This document shows positions 1 to 9,286 of a DNA stretch of 64,000 nucleotides, piece by piece. Origin of the DNA: an uncultured Bacteroidales bacterium (GTDB taxonomy: Bacteria > Bacteroidota > Bacteroidia > Bacteroidales > Bacteroidaceae); assembly GCA_902802815.1 (NCBI GenBank), contig CADCNQ010000014.1, positions 1 to 64,000 of the forward strand. Reading direction: 5' to 3'. The notes under the pieces were generated by a model. It was not told the origin of the DNA. It worked only from the letters and a program-made list of their open reading frames with translations, and made no database searches. The position numbers and the translations under genes are program-made. Position 1 is the first letter of the stretch, and every line of letters starts with the position of its first letter.

Positions 1-1
1 T

Positions 2-3000
2 GCGCTTGCTGCTGATGAGCGCTACCTGACACGTTTTGAGTTCTATCGACGAATGCTCAATTCAAACGGAGAACTGGCTGCTTGGTATGCTACTGGCAGC
101 ACTGAAAACCGTTCTGAGATGTACAAATGGATATTGCTGCCCAGCAGTTATGGTACAGAACATCCGTTCCCAGTATTAGCTCCTCAGGATATCTATCCAT
201 CAGTAATAAACCTGGATACTGACAATGCACCAACAACTGACGAGCCTAACAAGGGAAGGAATATGGGTACGCTGTCAGTAACCATACAATCTGGCAATGG
301 TGCCCAGTTTAACGCTCCAACAGGTGCGTCTATCGTAACAAATCATCTCGACCTAACCATCACGGATAAGGACTATGACCACTTCAACTACAATTATCGC
401 AAGGTGCAACTTCCTTATTATAATGAAGTGGGAACAGGCAATTATACCGGTAATCGCGTTGTGACTGGATGGAAGATTGTTAGTGTCAGTGGAGGAACTA
501 CCCATTATAGTACAGGAGACGATGTGGTGTTCAATGATGACGGTTCTATAAAATCCACTCCATATAACTTTGCCGACCGCAAATGTACAGACAAGGATCT
601 CTACGGAACAGGCGGCAGCAATCGTATTTTCTCACAAGGAGCTTATTGGGATGTTCCCGACGGAGTAACCTCTATCACCATAGAACCATATTGGGGTAAG
701 GCAGCATATCTTTGTGATCAATACTGGAATGTGGTCTATAGCAAGGATCATACAACATCCTATAATGTGACCATCATGGGTGAACACTATCAGAATGGCA
801 CAAGTTATGACATTGCTGGTAGTTCTCAAGAGGTTTATAACACCTTAAGCAATGCTGTCGATGCTCTATCTTCTGATGCAAGCCATAGTGTATATGATTA
901 TGCTGTGGTACTCGTAGGTAACTACCATTTGGTAAAACAGGCCGCTTCTATCAATGATGGAACAAATCCTTTCACTGTGATGTCAGCTGACTTTGACAAA
1001 GACAATGAACCTGACTACTCTTTCATTTTGCAGTTTAGCAGTCGTCAGAATACAGCCCCTATCCGATTCGACTTCATAAATATCCCTGGTCTTGGTATGG
1101 CACAAAAGAGTTATGAAGCTACGTCAATGCCTAATGTAGGTATCTTTAAGCCTAGCGGTTGGTTTGAGATTACTAACACTACAACGATTCTGTTGGGACA
1201 GTTCGAATACGATCGTGGCGCCAAAGTACTGGCGCCCCTTATCCTGCATGGTGGCATCATTGAACAGATTGTATCCAACAATGATGGCAACACAGCGCTG
1301 ACCAAAACGCAGTATATACATATGGGAAGCAATGTGTGGCTTGCTAGTTTCACCCCAGGAATTCACCAAGATAGAACGGCTGCTACTAAACATGTACCCG
1401 TCTCGGTAACCGGTGGTGAATATCAAGAGTTCCACCTGACAGGAATGTATCGTGCTGACGCCAGCATCTATAATGACGATGCAGAGTGCTATATTCATGG
1501 TGGCAAGTTTGGTGACATAACAGGAACTGGACTCGAAGGTATTGGTCATCCTACTAATCACACTAAAGGAAATATCACTTGGGTGATAGACCAGGCTGAT
1601 ATCACAAACTTCTTTGGTGGTGGTATCAATGCAGCAAAACCAAGTCAGGGTAATATCTATACGGAAATTACCAACAGTAACGTTACCCTCTTCTGCGGTG
1701 GACCAAAGTTTGGCGATATGCAGACTGGCAGGACTGTAACCACCAAAGCCACAGACTGCACCTTCGGCACCTTCTTTGGTGCAGGATATGGTGGAAACTC
1801 TTATAACCGATTCTCGCCTAAGAATAAGACGGATGCCATCAACTACGAGTGGAACACATGGATTAACGCTAATTATACATGTGCCTATAGTAGTGATGCC
1901 GACAAAAATGGTATCTCTACCAATTTCGATTACGAGTTCATCCCCATGTCGGGTGGTATGACGACCAATGTTGCCCGTCTGTTTGTCAACTACCTCTCTT
2001 TCTCTTTGGCAACCACAGGAAATGTCACATCCACGTTGACAGGTTGTAAGGTGACAGGCAACTTCTATGGTGGCGGTAGCTTGGGTAAGGTAAATGGTAA
2101 TGTTACATCTACGTTGACAGACTGCACCCTTGAGCAGAACGCCTTTGGTGCAGGATTCTCTGCAACACTGCCTACTGTGGACGTGATGAATACAGGTGGT
2201 TTCACTACAGAACCCGAATACGACCCCGATGGTGGTGTATATTCACAAGGTGTTTTCCCAGGAACAGTACCATACACTTGGAAACATGCAGCATCGCCAA
2301 GTATAGATAAAGATAATCACATTCTTTATACTACTGCAGACCTCACATCTCTCGGTACCGTAACAGGCAAGGCAACTTTGAATATTGAAGGCACAACCAC
2401 CGTTGCAAAGAGTGTTTATGGCGGTGGAGAGGAATCTGGTGTAGGAGACGGAACTGAAGGCGACGGAACCGAAGTGAATGTAACCGGAGGTACAATTGGT
2501 ACTACAGGCGAGGGCGGAGCAGAATATGGCAACGTCTATGGCGGCGGTAAGGGTAAAGCAGATGATGTCGCTGCAGGACAGGTAAAGGGCAACACAAATG
2601 TAAACATCAGCGGCACAGCCGAAGCGACCAAAATCCTCCACAATGTCTATGGCGGTGGTGCCTTCGGTTCTGTAGGTTCATTTACCGCCTTTGATGCTAA
2701 AGGATTTCCTACGGATCTTACCAGCGAAACAGGTACAACAAACGTAACCATCACTGGTGGTACCATTGGAAGCAACGGTAATAATAACGGTATGGTGTTC
2801 GGTTCTTCACGTGGTTCAGAAGGTGATCCTACCAGTAATGAGAATGTTGATAAAATAGCATGGGTCGGCAGCACAAATGTGATAATTGGAACCGAGAGCT
2901 CTGAAACTAATGCAAATCCGTTGATTAAAGGCTCTGTCTATGGCGGTGGCGAGAACGGGCATAACTTCCAGAATGCTTCGGTGACCATACATAGTGGTAC

Positions 3001-6000
3001 TATTGGTATTCCCTTTGGGGAAAAAGTAACAATAGGGGATATTGAATATGAAGGGGCTCGCTATCCCTATCGCGGTAATGTCTATGGTTCCGGTTGCGGT
3101 ACTGACACGTATGAAAAGACAGAAGACGAGCAAACATACACTTACTTCGACTTCAATGCCGGTATCGTACGTGGTAATACTACTGTGCTGATAGATGGTG
3201 GTCATGTGGTGCACAACGTCTATGGCGGTGGTGCTATGGCTTCGGTTGGAACTTATACCCATGCTGATGCTGCTTACCACGAAGCGCATCCCGAAGTGCC
3301 TGTTGGCAAGCCAATCTCATGTGCAGATGGCACCGGCACCTGTACAGTTACCGTAAGCGGAGGCAAGATCGGTCTTGCCGGTGCCAGGATGGCAGGATAT
3401 GGCAAGGCTGGTCCTGATGACTATGGTCATGTGTTTGGCGCTGGTCGTGGTGAGATGCATGATCCTGACCATTATCCTAACGTTGAGACTTGTGCATACT
3501 ATAACAAGACGGTGTTGACTATCAGCGGTACGGCCTTCCTGACAGGTTCTGCCTATGGAGGAAGTGAGAACGGACATGTGCTGGGTGATACCGAAGTTAA
3601 CATCTCCGGCGGACAGATTGGTTGTGGCAGAGATGCTTCAGAGCCGTATAGTGATGCTGTGTGGGCTGATGACTATATCCCAACAGGAGCAGAAAACCTT
3701 GATTGTAACAGCTGGCCATTTACAGCACCTTTCGCACCGTACGACCCGTTTGCAAACGCGACAGAGCCCTTGGATCAGTACCCTAACGGAGAATCAACTG
3801 ACGGTGGCAGACTTGAGGCTTCCGACGGACATACCTACTATGGCAATGTATTTGGCGGCGGTTCGGGTAGTGTGCCTTATTTCGACGAAACCGAAGGCAT
3901 CAGTAAATATCTGAGCACGGCAGGTAGCGTAGAGGGTAAGACCACTATCAATATCACTGGCGGACACATCATCACGAATGTCTATGGTGGTTGTGAGGCT
4001 ACGAATGTGAAGGGCTCTGCTACCATCACAATGACTGGCGGTACCGTGGGCGTGCCACGTACCGTCGCTCAAATCGTAGCACATCCGAATACGGGCTACA
4101 TCTTCGGTGCCGGTAAGGGCGACCAGCGTATCTTCTTCAACAAGGAGACGAATGTGGACCGTACTGAAGTCAACATCGAGGGCGGCAGAGTCTATGGTTC
4201 CATCTTTGGCGGTGGAGAAGATGGTCACGTATTCCAGAATGCGATAGTGAACATCGGCCAGGCCGAAACAGAAGGTCCGACGATTGGCACAAGGGGTACC
4301 TCGTACGTAGATGGTAACGTCTTCGGTGGAGGTCGCGGATTCGGCGGTGAGGCACTGACAGCAGGTAATATCGGTGGTTCTATCGAACTGAACATCAAGA
4401 GCGGTAAGATACTGGGCTCCGTCTATGGAGGAGGCCGTATGGGATCGGTAGGATATGGCCTTTATCTGGTGGATGAAGAGATTGAAGAAGGAGGGGAAAC
4501 GATAAAGCCCTACGGCATCTTGCGTCCGGACGACAAGTACGACGGCTCTTATCCGAATCCCAGCACGGAGCCTGCCTCGACTTACTATGATAAAGGTCGT
4601 GGCTACATTGTAATCAACATCACTGGCGGCACCATTGGTAACGACTATGAATACATCTACAATCCAACTGCTGAGCAGAAGGCCACTATACCAAACACAA
4701 CCTTCGACTATCAGAACCATCTGCAATATACCAAGGGTGGTAACGTGTTTACGGGCGGTATGGGACGACTCTACGCATTGGATAATACGACACTACTTCC
4801 ACTATGGTCAAAGCTGGGCAAGTGTAAGCAGACCACACTGAACATGACTGGCGGTACTGTGAAGAGCAGTGTCTATGGCGGTGGTGAGATTGGTGCTGTG
4901 GCACAGAATGCAACGGTGAATATCAACGGTGGTACTGTAGGTACGAAGGTCGAGGATCCGGAAGATGCTACTAAATATTACTACTTCGGAAGCGTGTTCG
5001 GTGGTGGTAAAGGCAGTGTCGACAATATCACCTACCCTGGGGATACTCCGGAAGAAGATAAAATTCCTATCAGCGAGGCCGGAACGACAGGAGGCAATGT
5101 ACAGGTGAACTTGAATCAAGTGCATGCAGCAAATGATGAAGCAAAGGGTGCTGTCGTCAGTCAGGTGTTCGGTTGCAACGATATGAACGGTTCACCCAAG
5201 GGCACTGTCACCGTACACATCTATGCAACTCAGAATGCAGACAAAGAAAACATCAGTACCAAATACGAAAAAAACACTGAGCAATTTGATGTCATGGCAG
5301 TCTATGGCGGTGGCAATCTGGCAGTTTATGAGCCTACTGATTTAGAAACGGGTAAGACCAAAGTTATCATTGACGGCTGCGGACTGACCAGTGTACGTCA
5401 GGTGTACGGTGGCGGTAACGCGGCCTCTACGCCAGCTACGGATGTGGAGGTTAACGGCACCTACGAGATACAGGAACTCTTTGGCGGCGGTAACGGTTAT
5501 GACAAACTGCCTAATGGTGATCCGAACCCCGGTGCTAACGTGGGTTATAGGGACTATCACTTGGTGGAGAATGACCCTGCCTATGCCACGAAGGAGGCCA
5601 GAGTGGATGGTGACGCTTTTGCTCCCTATCGCTATGGCACCGGTCAGGCGACTGTGAATATCAAGGGCGGAACAATTCACCGCGTCTTCGGTGGTTCCAA
5701 TACCAAGGGCAACATCCGCAAGACGGCGCTCACCATGCTGGAGGAAGTGACAGACGGCGGAGCACCAAAGTGTACGTTCTGTGTCGATGAAGCCTACGGC
5801 GGCGGCAAGAGCGCACCTATGGATGCTGAAGCCAAGCTGCTCATGGCATGTATCCCGGGTCTTCAGGAAGTATATGGCGGTGCACAGGCTGCCGACATCA
5901 ATGACGATGTAACACTGACCATCACAAACGGCACCTTCGACCGTGTATTTGGCGGAAACAACGTCAGCGGTACAATCAGCGGCTCCATCACGGTGAACAT

Positions 6001-6715
6001 TGAGGAGGTGGGATGTCGTCCCATTATCATCGGTGAGCTCTATGGCGGCGGCAACCTGGCAGCATACTCCATCTACGGCTACAACGATGACGGCACGCCA
6101 AAGACTGAGGGCGCAAATCCTTCCAAAGACCCGGAAGTCAACGTCAAGCTATTCACAAGTATCGGTTCCGTCTATGGCGGCGGTTATGGTGAAACAGCAA
6201 AGATGGTGGGAAGTCCTACAGTTAACATCAATGAGGTGGCTGACCCGACCAGCGTAGCACAGGAGAGAAAAAATCCTGAAGATGACACCTACATTTCCAA
6301 TTACGCCGGCGAGACCAAAGAAATTAGTGGACATTCTGTTATCATCCCTTCTCACGAGAAGGGTAAGATGGGCTCTATCTACAATGTCTTCGGTGGCGGT
6401 AACGCAGCTCAGGTGATGGGTGACACAAGGGTCAATATAGGTACGACAGTAGGTGATGACATCTATCTGGAAGTACCTGTTGAAGAAGGCACAGAGATGA
6501 CAGGTGAAGGCTACTACACCCGCAGCGGAGCTGGAACAGAAGAAAGTCCTTATGTATATACAGAGGTGACATCCGGCACAGCAGCAGCGGACGTGACATA
6601 CTACAAGAAATACACCGTGATTGGTGTGGACATCCGCGACAACGTCTATGGTGGAGGCAACAATGCCGAAGTAACAGGCAACACCAACGTGAATATCGGA
6701 AAGAAAATCGAATGA
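2..6715 (+). CDS. Giant YGGG-repeat surface-type protein, 5' end outside the window
   Basis: The reading frame is open from base 2, before the first ATG at 53, so the gene begins outside the window and at least 2,237 residues are visible. From about residue 650 to the end it consists of degenerate beta-rich units that alternate a V-N-I-x-G-G strand with V/I-Y/F-G-G-G turns. I count about 25 to 30 of these glycine turns. Units are separated by variable inserts, some acidic. This layout suggests a long solenoid or beta-helix adhesin-like surface protein, but that is inference. The last unit runs to the stop codon, and I see no C-terminal sorting tail. The stop overlaps the ATG of the next gene (ATGA). 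I do not recognise a named family and assign no function. Signal peptide and true length cannot be judged here. Confidence 0.85.
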   Translation, partial: ALAADERYLTRFEFYRRMLNSNGELAAWYATGSTENRSEMYKWILLPSSYGTEHPFPVLAPQDIYPSVINLDTDNAPTTDEPNKGRNMGTLSVTIQSGNGAQFNAPTGASIVTNHLDLTITDKDYDHFNYNYRKVQLPYYNEVGTGNYTGNRVVTGWKIVSVSGGTTHYSTGDDVVFNDDGSIKSTPYNFADRKCTDKDLYGTGGSNRIFSQGAYWDVPDGVTSITIEPYWGKAAYLCDQYWNVVYSKDHTTSYNVTIMGEHYQNGTSYDIAGSSQEVYNTLSNAVDALSSDASHSVYDYAVVLVGNYHLVKQAASINDGTNPFTVMSADFDKDNEPDYSFILQFSSRQNTAPIRFDFINIPGLGMAQKSYEATSMPNVGIFKPSGWFEITNTTTILLGQFEYDRGAKVLAPLILHGGIIEQIVSNNDGNTALTKTQYIHMGSNVWLASFTPGIHQDRTAATKHVPVSVTGGEYQEFHLTGMYRADASIYNDDAECYIHGGKFGDITGTGLEGIGHPTNHTKGNITWVIDQADITNFFGGGINAAKPSQGNIYTEITNSNVTLFCGGPKFGDMQTGRTVTTKATDCTFGTFFGAGYGGNSYNRFSPKNKTDAINYEWNTWINANYTCAYSSDADKNGISTNFDYEFIPMSGGMTTNVARLFVNYLSFSLATTGNVTSTLTGCKVTGNFYGGGSLGKVNGNVTSTLTDCTLEQNAFGAGFSATLPTVDVMNTGGFTTEPEYDPDGGVYSQGVFPGTVPYTWKHAASPSIDKDNHILYTTADLTSLGTVTGKATLNIEGTTTVAKSVYGGGEESGVGDGTEGDGTEVNVTGGTIGTTGEGGAEYGNVYGGGKGKADDVAAGQVKGNTNVNISGTAEATKILHNVYGGGAFGSVGSFTAFDAKGFPTDLTSETGTTNVTITGGTIGSNGNNNGMVFGSSRGSEGDPTSNENVDKIAWVGSTNVIIGTESSETNANPLIKGSVYGGGENGHNFQNASVTIHSGTIGIPFGEKVTIGDIEYEGARYPYRGNVYGSGCGTDTYEKTEDEQTYTYFDFNAGIVRGNTTVLIDGGHVVHNVYGGGAMASVGTYTHADAAYHEAHPEVPVGKPISCADGTGTCTVTVSGGKIGLAGARMAGYGKAGPDDYGHVFGAGRGEMHDPDHYPNVETCAYYNKTVLTISGTAFLTGSAYGGSENGHVLGDTEVNISGGQIGCGRDASEPYSDAVWADDYIPTGAENLDCNSWPFTAPFAPYDPFANATEPLDQYPNGESTDGGRLEASDGHTYYGNVFGGGSGSVPYFDETEGISKYLSTAGSVEGKTTINITGGHIITNVYGGCEATNVKGSATITMTGGTVGVPRTVAQIVAHPNTGYIFGAGKGDQRIFFNKETNVDRTEVNIEGGRVYGSIFGGGEDGHVFQNAIVNIGQAETEGPTIGTRGTSYVDGNVFGGGRGFGGEALTAGNIGGSIELNIKSGKILGSVYGGGRMGSVGYGLYLVDEEIEEGGETIKPYGILRPDDKYDGSYPNPSTEPASTYYDKGRGYIVINITGGTIGNDYEYIYNPTAEQKATIPNTTFDYQNHLQYTKGGNVFTGGMGRLYALDNTTLLPLWSKLGKCKQTTLNMTGGTVKSSVYGGGEIGAVAQNATVNINGGTVGTKVEDPEDATKYYYFGSVFGGGKGSVDNITYPGDTPEEDKIPISEAGTTGGNVQVNLNQVHAANDEAKGAVVSQVFGCNDMNGSPKGTVTVHIYATQNADKENISTKYEKNTEQFDVMAVYGGGNLAVYEPTDLETGKTKVIIDGCGLTSVRQVYGGGNAASTPATDVEVNGTYEIQELFGGGNGYDKLPNGDPNPGANVGYRDYHLVENDPAYATKEARVDGDAFAPYRYGTGQATVNIKGGTIHRVFGGSNTKGNIRKTALTMLEEVTDGGAPKCTFCVDEAYGGGKSAPMDAEAKLLMACIPGLQEVYGGAQAADINDDVTLTITNGTFDRVFGGNNVSGTISGSITVNIEEVGCRPIIIGELYGGGNLAAYSIYGYNDDGTPKTEGANPSKDPEVNVKLFTSIGSVYGGGYGETAKMVGSPTVNINEVADPTSVAQERKNPEDDTYISNYAGETKEISGHSVIIPSHEKGKMGSIYNVFGGGNAAQVMGDTRVNIGTTVGDDIYLEVPVEEGTEMTGEGYYTRSGAGTEESPYVYTEVTSGTAAADVTYYKKYTVIGVDIRDNVYGGGNNAEVTGNTNVNIGKKIE

Positions 6716-7182
6716 CAATGACGGGAAAACGCCAGTATGCGTTGGGGCTTCTGCTGCTCTTTGCTGTGGCGCTGTGGTCGCAGGATTTGCTCTATGAGCG
6801 AACAGACGGACGCTCCCTGACGATTGACAGCCTGCCCGACAGCCGCATGACGCTGTTGCTGTTTTACGACCCCGAGTGCAGCGACTGTCAGCAGGAACTC
6901 TTCGTGATGCGACACTCCTCACAACTGCGGCAGGCCATAGCAGAGGCCCGCCTGCAGGTGTTGGCCGTCTGCACGGAGCCCAACGACTCCCTGTGGCGAC
7001 ACACCGTCAGCGAGATGCCCTCCACATGGGTGCCAGTGATGCTGCGCTCAGACAACTGGTTTGACTCCCCCTACGACCTTTCATCTCTCCCAGCAATGTA
7101 TCTGCTGGGAAGAAACCGGGAGATACTGCTCAAGGAAACCGACCTCTATCAGGTGCTCGAACTCCTGAGAAAGACAGAGTGA
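6712..7182 (+). CDS. Secreted thioredoxin-like protein with a CxxC motif (DUF5106-like)
   Basis: This protein of 156 residues starts with a hydrophobic signal segment (residues 9-24). It then has a strand followed by D-P-E-C-S-D-C at about residues 53-59, the position and spacing of a thioredoxin-fold active site. A later S-L-P-A-M-Y-L-L segment matches the cis-proline strand region of that fold. It resembles short periplasmic thiol proteins of Bacteroidales, which makes a redox or disulfide role plausible but unproven. The start overlaps the stop of the giant repeat gene by four bases, so the two are probably translationally coupled. A second ATG two codons in (6718) is also possible. An 11-bp repeat array begins six bases after the stop codon. 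Confidence 0.75.
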   Translation: MTMTGKRQYALGLLLLFAVALWSQDLLYERTDGRSLTIDSLPDSRMTLLLFYDPECSDCQQELFVMRHSSQLRQAIAEARLQVLAVCTEPNDSLWRHTVSEMPSTWVPVMLRSDNWFDSPYDLSSLPAMYLLGRNREILLKETDLYQVLELLRKTE

Positions 7183-7187
7183 AGTCT

Positions 7188-7253
7188 TCTACTACCTATC
7201 TACTACCTACGTACTACCTATCTACTACCTATATACTACCCATGTAGTTGTCT
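7188..7253 (+). repeat. 11-bp-period tandem array A (six units)
   Basis: Six consecutive 11-base units run in unbroken register. Units 1, 2 and 4 are identical (TCTACTACCTA), units 3 and 5 differ at two or three bases, and unit 6 (TGTAGTTGTCT) carries the inverted core GTAGT. The array is non-coding and starts just after the stop of the thioredoxin-like gene. No named repeat family is recognised. Confidence 0.85.
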
Positions 7254-7270
7254 CGCCCTTCCCATACTGA

Positions 7271-7358
7271 TGGCAAGCTTTTGGCAAGCTCAAACAGCTT
7301 GCTTGGGCTTGCGAAGTCCTTGCCATCTCCTTGCCAAGTCCTTGCCTAGGGCTTGCGA
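7271..7358 (+). repeat. 11-bp-period tandem array B (eight units)
   Basis: Eight 11-base units run in continuous register. The first two carry the core GGCAAGC and the remaining six carry its inverse, CTTGC or GCTTGC, so the array can fold on itself. The core is unrelated to that of array A, which ends 17 bases upstream, yet the period is the same. Together the two arrays fill most of the 264 bases between the thioredoxin-like gene and the rlpA-like promoter. Confidence 0.85.
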
Positions 7359-7423
7359 AGACAAAAAATCCCGATTTTATACATACTCTAAACACTAAAT
7401 TCTAAACTCTCCACTTTTTTTTG

Positions 7424-7431
7424 TATCTTTG
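7424..7431 (+). promoter_or_regulatory. Bacteroidetes -7 box of the RlpA-like gene
   Basis: TATCTTTG matches the Bacteroidetes -7 consensus TAnnTTTG. No clear TTTG lies 19 bases upstream, although a T-rich tract does. The box lies only 15 bases before the first possible ATG (7447), so the 5' leader would be very short. Confidence 0.6.
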
Positions 7432-7455
7432 CCATACGAAAACGAAATGAATACC

Positions 7456-7920
7456 ATGAAAAGGATAATCATTATCATGCTGTGTGCTGCACTCCACATA
7501 AAAGGACAAGCGCAGCAGATAATGACTATTCGCGGAAAAGCATCGTACTACGCTGACAGATTTCATGGCAGGAAAACAGCCAACGGAGAACGCTACCACG
7601 TAGACAGCATGACATGCGCACACCTGCGCTTCCCGTTCGGCACACGACTGCGTGTGAAGCATCTGGAGAGCGGAAAGGAGGTCGTAGTGAGGGTGAACGA
7701 CCGGGGCCCCTACTCCAACCGCTATATTATCGACCTGTCGAAGACTGCCGCACGGGAACTGGGAATCCTGCAGCACGGACATGCCGATGTGGAGTTGTCG
7801 CTCTACGACATTGTGGTGCCCTACAAAAAACAGGAAGAGCAGCTTATATTGCCGCCCTTCCAAGAATATCCTGACAGTTTCCCGCTGTTTATTCCGATAC
7901 CAGACGACCTGCAGCCTTGA
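7456..7920 (+). CDS. rlpA: RlpA-like septal/cell-wall double-psi beta-barrel protein
   Basis: The protein opens with a signal peptide (M-K-R-I-I-I-I-M-L). A single double-psi beta-barrel RlpA domain of about 90 residues follows. Its hallmarks are G-K-A-S-Y-Y-A near the start, H-G-R-K-T-A-N-G-E, F-G-T-R-L-R-V, and V-R-V-N-D-R-G-P-Y with the conserved acidic D. RlpA proteins bind, and in some species cleave, denuded peptidoglycan. There is no SPOR domain, so it is a short form. Codons for a longer start exist at 7447 and 7429, but the -7 box overlaps the latter. I chose 7456 for leader length and signal-peptide shape; 7447 is nearly as good. Its 3' end overlaps the convergent TolC-like gene by 32 bases. 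Confidence 0.85.
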   Translation: MKRIIIIMLCAALHIKGQAQQIMTIRGKASYYADRFHGRKTANGERYHVDSMTCAHLRFPFGTRLRVKHLESGKEVVVRVNDRGPYSNRYIIDLSKTAARELGILQHGHADVELSLYDIVVPYKKQEEQLILPPFQEYPDSFPLFIPIPDDLQP

Positions 7921-9283
7921 GATAGGCCACTGAGGATAGATAGCGCTGGAACTTAGCCTCTATGCTGCGCTGCCATGCCTGCTGCCACAGAGCCTGAGCC
8001 TCAAGAAGGTCAGTGAGTGTCTCCCTGCCCACCTCATACTGACGCTCGGAAAGCTGACGGCTGAGTGTGGCCTGCTCCAGAGCCTTCTCCGTGAGCGACA
8101 CCTCAAGAGTGCTCTCCTCCAGACGGTTGCCCTCCTGAGCAAGCTGCAGCTGCATCATCTCGACAAAATTATCACGGTCCACCTCTGCCTGAAGAGCACG
8201 CGCCTTGGCTGCCTTCACCTTGTTGATCTCCACGCCGAAGTGGTATATGGGTATGGAGAGTGTTACACCGCCCGTAAAGCCCCAGCTGTCAATAAGCTTG
8301 CGACCGTTGATATTGACACCGTTGGCATAGCCATAGTTGGCAAGGAGAGCCAGCTGAGGCAGGTATCCGGCACGGGCACTCTTCACTTCCTGGCGGGCCA
8401 CCTGCACCTTAGCCTCGAGAAGAGCGTACTCAGGACGGTCCATCACATCGCCGCCCTGCAACATCAGAGCATCGTCCACACGGGGATACTCTCCCGTCAC
8501 AGACACACGTGAACGGAGAGGGAGTCCGGTGACATGACACAGACTCATCGTGGCAAGGCGTATGGCATTCTCAGCCTGAGTGAGCTGAAGGCGCACCTCG
8601 TCGAGCTTCACCTGCACCTTGAGACGGTCGTTCTGCAGTTTCACACCATTGCGCACGGCACTCTCCACATTGCGGTCGAGAGCCTCCAAGAGAAGGACAT
8701 ATTGCTGTGCCACACGACGCAGTTCCACAGCCTTGACAACATTGGCATAAGCCTGATCTGCCTCCTCGATAACCTCCGCCTTGGTCTTGCGCTCATTGTG
8801 ACGCGCTGCCTCCAGGGCATATTTCGACATACGGTAGCCGGCAAATATCCTGCCGCCCATGAAGAGGGGCTGGCGAAGCATCACACCGGCGGTGTACATC
8901 CATCCGAATTCATAGTCAACTACATTGAATTTGCTCGGCATAGAGGACGTGATACGAGAGAGAACGGCCTGCTGACCCGGTGTGAGCGAAGGCATCACGC
9001 GACTCATGAGTGCCGTAGCCGTGCTGCGCAAATCCCAACCTAAACCACCGGAAGAATTGGAATAGCCTACCGCACCGTTGATTGAAATATTGGGAAAGAA
9101 AAGACCCCAAGTGCTGCGCTTCGTATGGTAGGCCGCCTCCGTGGCCAGACTTGCCGATTTAATCGACTTATTGTGCTCCAAAGCCATCTCGCGACACTGC
9201 TCGATAGAAAGAGAGAGCGTATCCTCCTGAGCAAAGACAGAAGACGAAAGGAGGATGAACAGGAAAAAAATCAGTTGCCTCAT
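7889..9283 (-). CDS. TolC-family outer membrane efflux channel
   Basis: This 464-residue protein has a signal peptide ending in V-F-A-Q and two OEP-type repeats of long amphipathic helices. The helical parts are rich in Ala, Gln, Glu and Leu (for example near residues 170-250 and 385-450), as expected for a trimeric TolC-like channel across the outer membrane. It is the last gene of the operon and starts three bases after the stop of the RND pump. It should form the exit duct for the pump and adaptor encoded upstream. The substrate cannot be read from the sequence. Confidence 0.92.
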   Translation of the reverse strand: MRQLIFFLFILLSSSVFAQEDTLSLSIEQCREMALEHNKSIKSASLATEAAYHTKRSTWGLFFPNISINGAVGYSNSSGGLGWDLRSTATALMSRVMPSLTPGQQAVLSRITSSMPSKFNVVDYEFGWMYTAGVMLRQPLFMGGRIFAGYRMSKYALEAARHNERKTKAEVIEEADQAYANVVKAVELRRVAQQYVLLLEALDRNVESAVRNGVKLQNDRLKVQVKLDEVRLQLTQAENAIRLATMSLCHVTGLPLRSRVSVTGEYPRVDDALMLQGGDVMDRPEYALLEAKVQVARQEVKSARAGYLPQLALLANYGYANGVNINGRKLIDSWGFTGGVTLSIPIYHFGVEINKVKAAKARALQAEVDRDNFVEMMQLQLAQEGNRLEESTLEVSLTEKALEQATLSRQLSERQYEVGRETLTDLLEAQALWQQAWQRSIEAKFQRYLSSVAYLKAAGRLVSE

Positions 9284-9286
9284 AGT

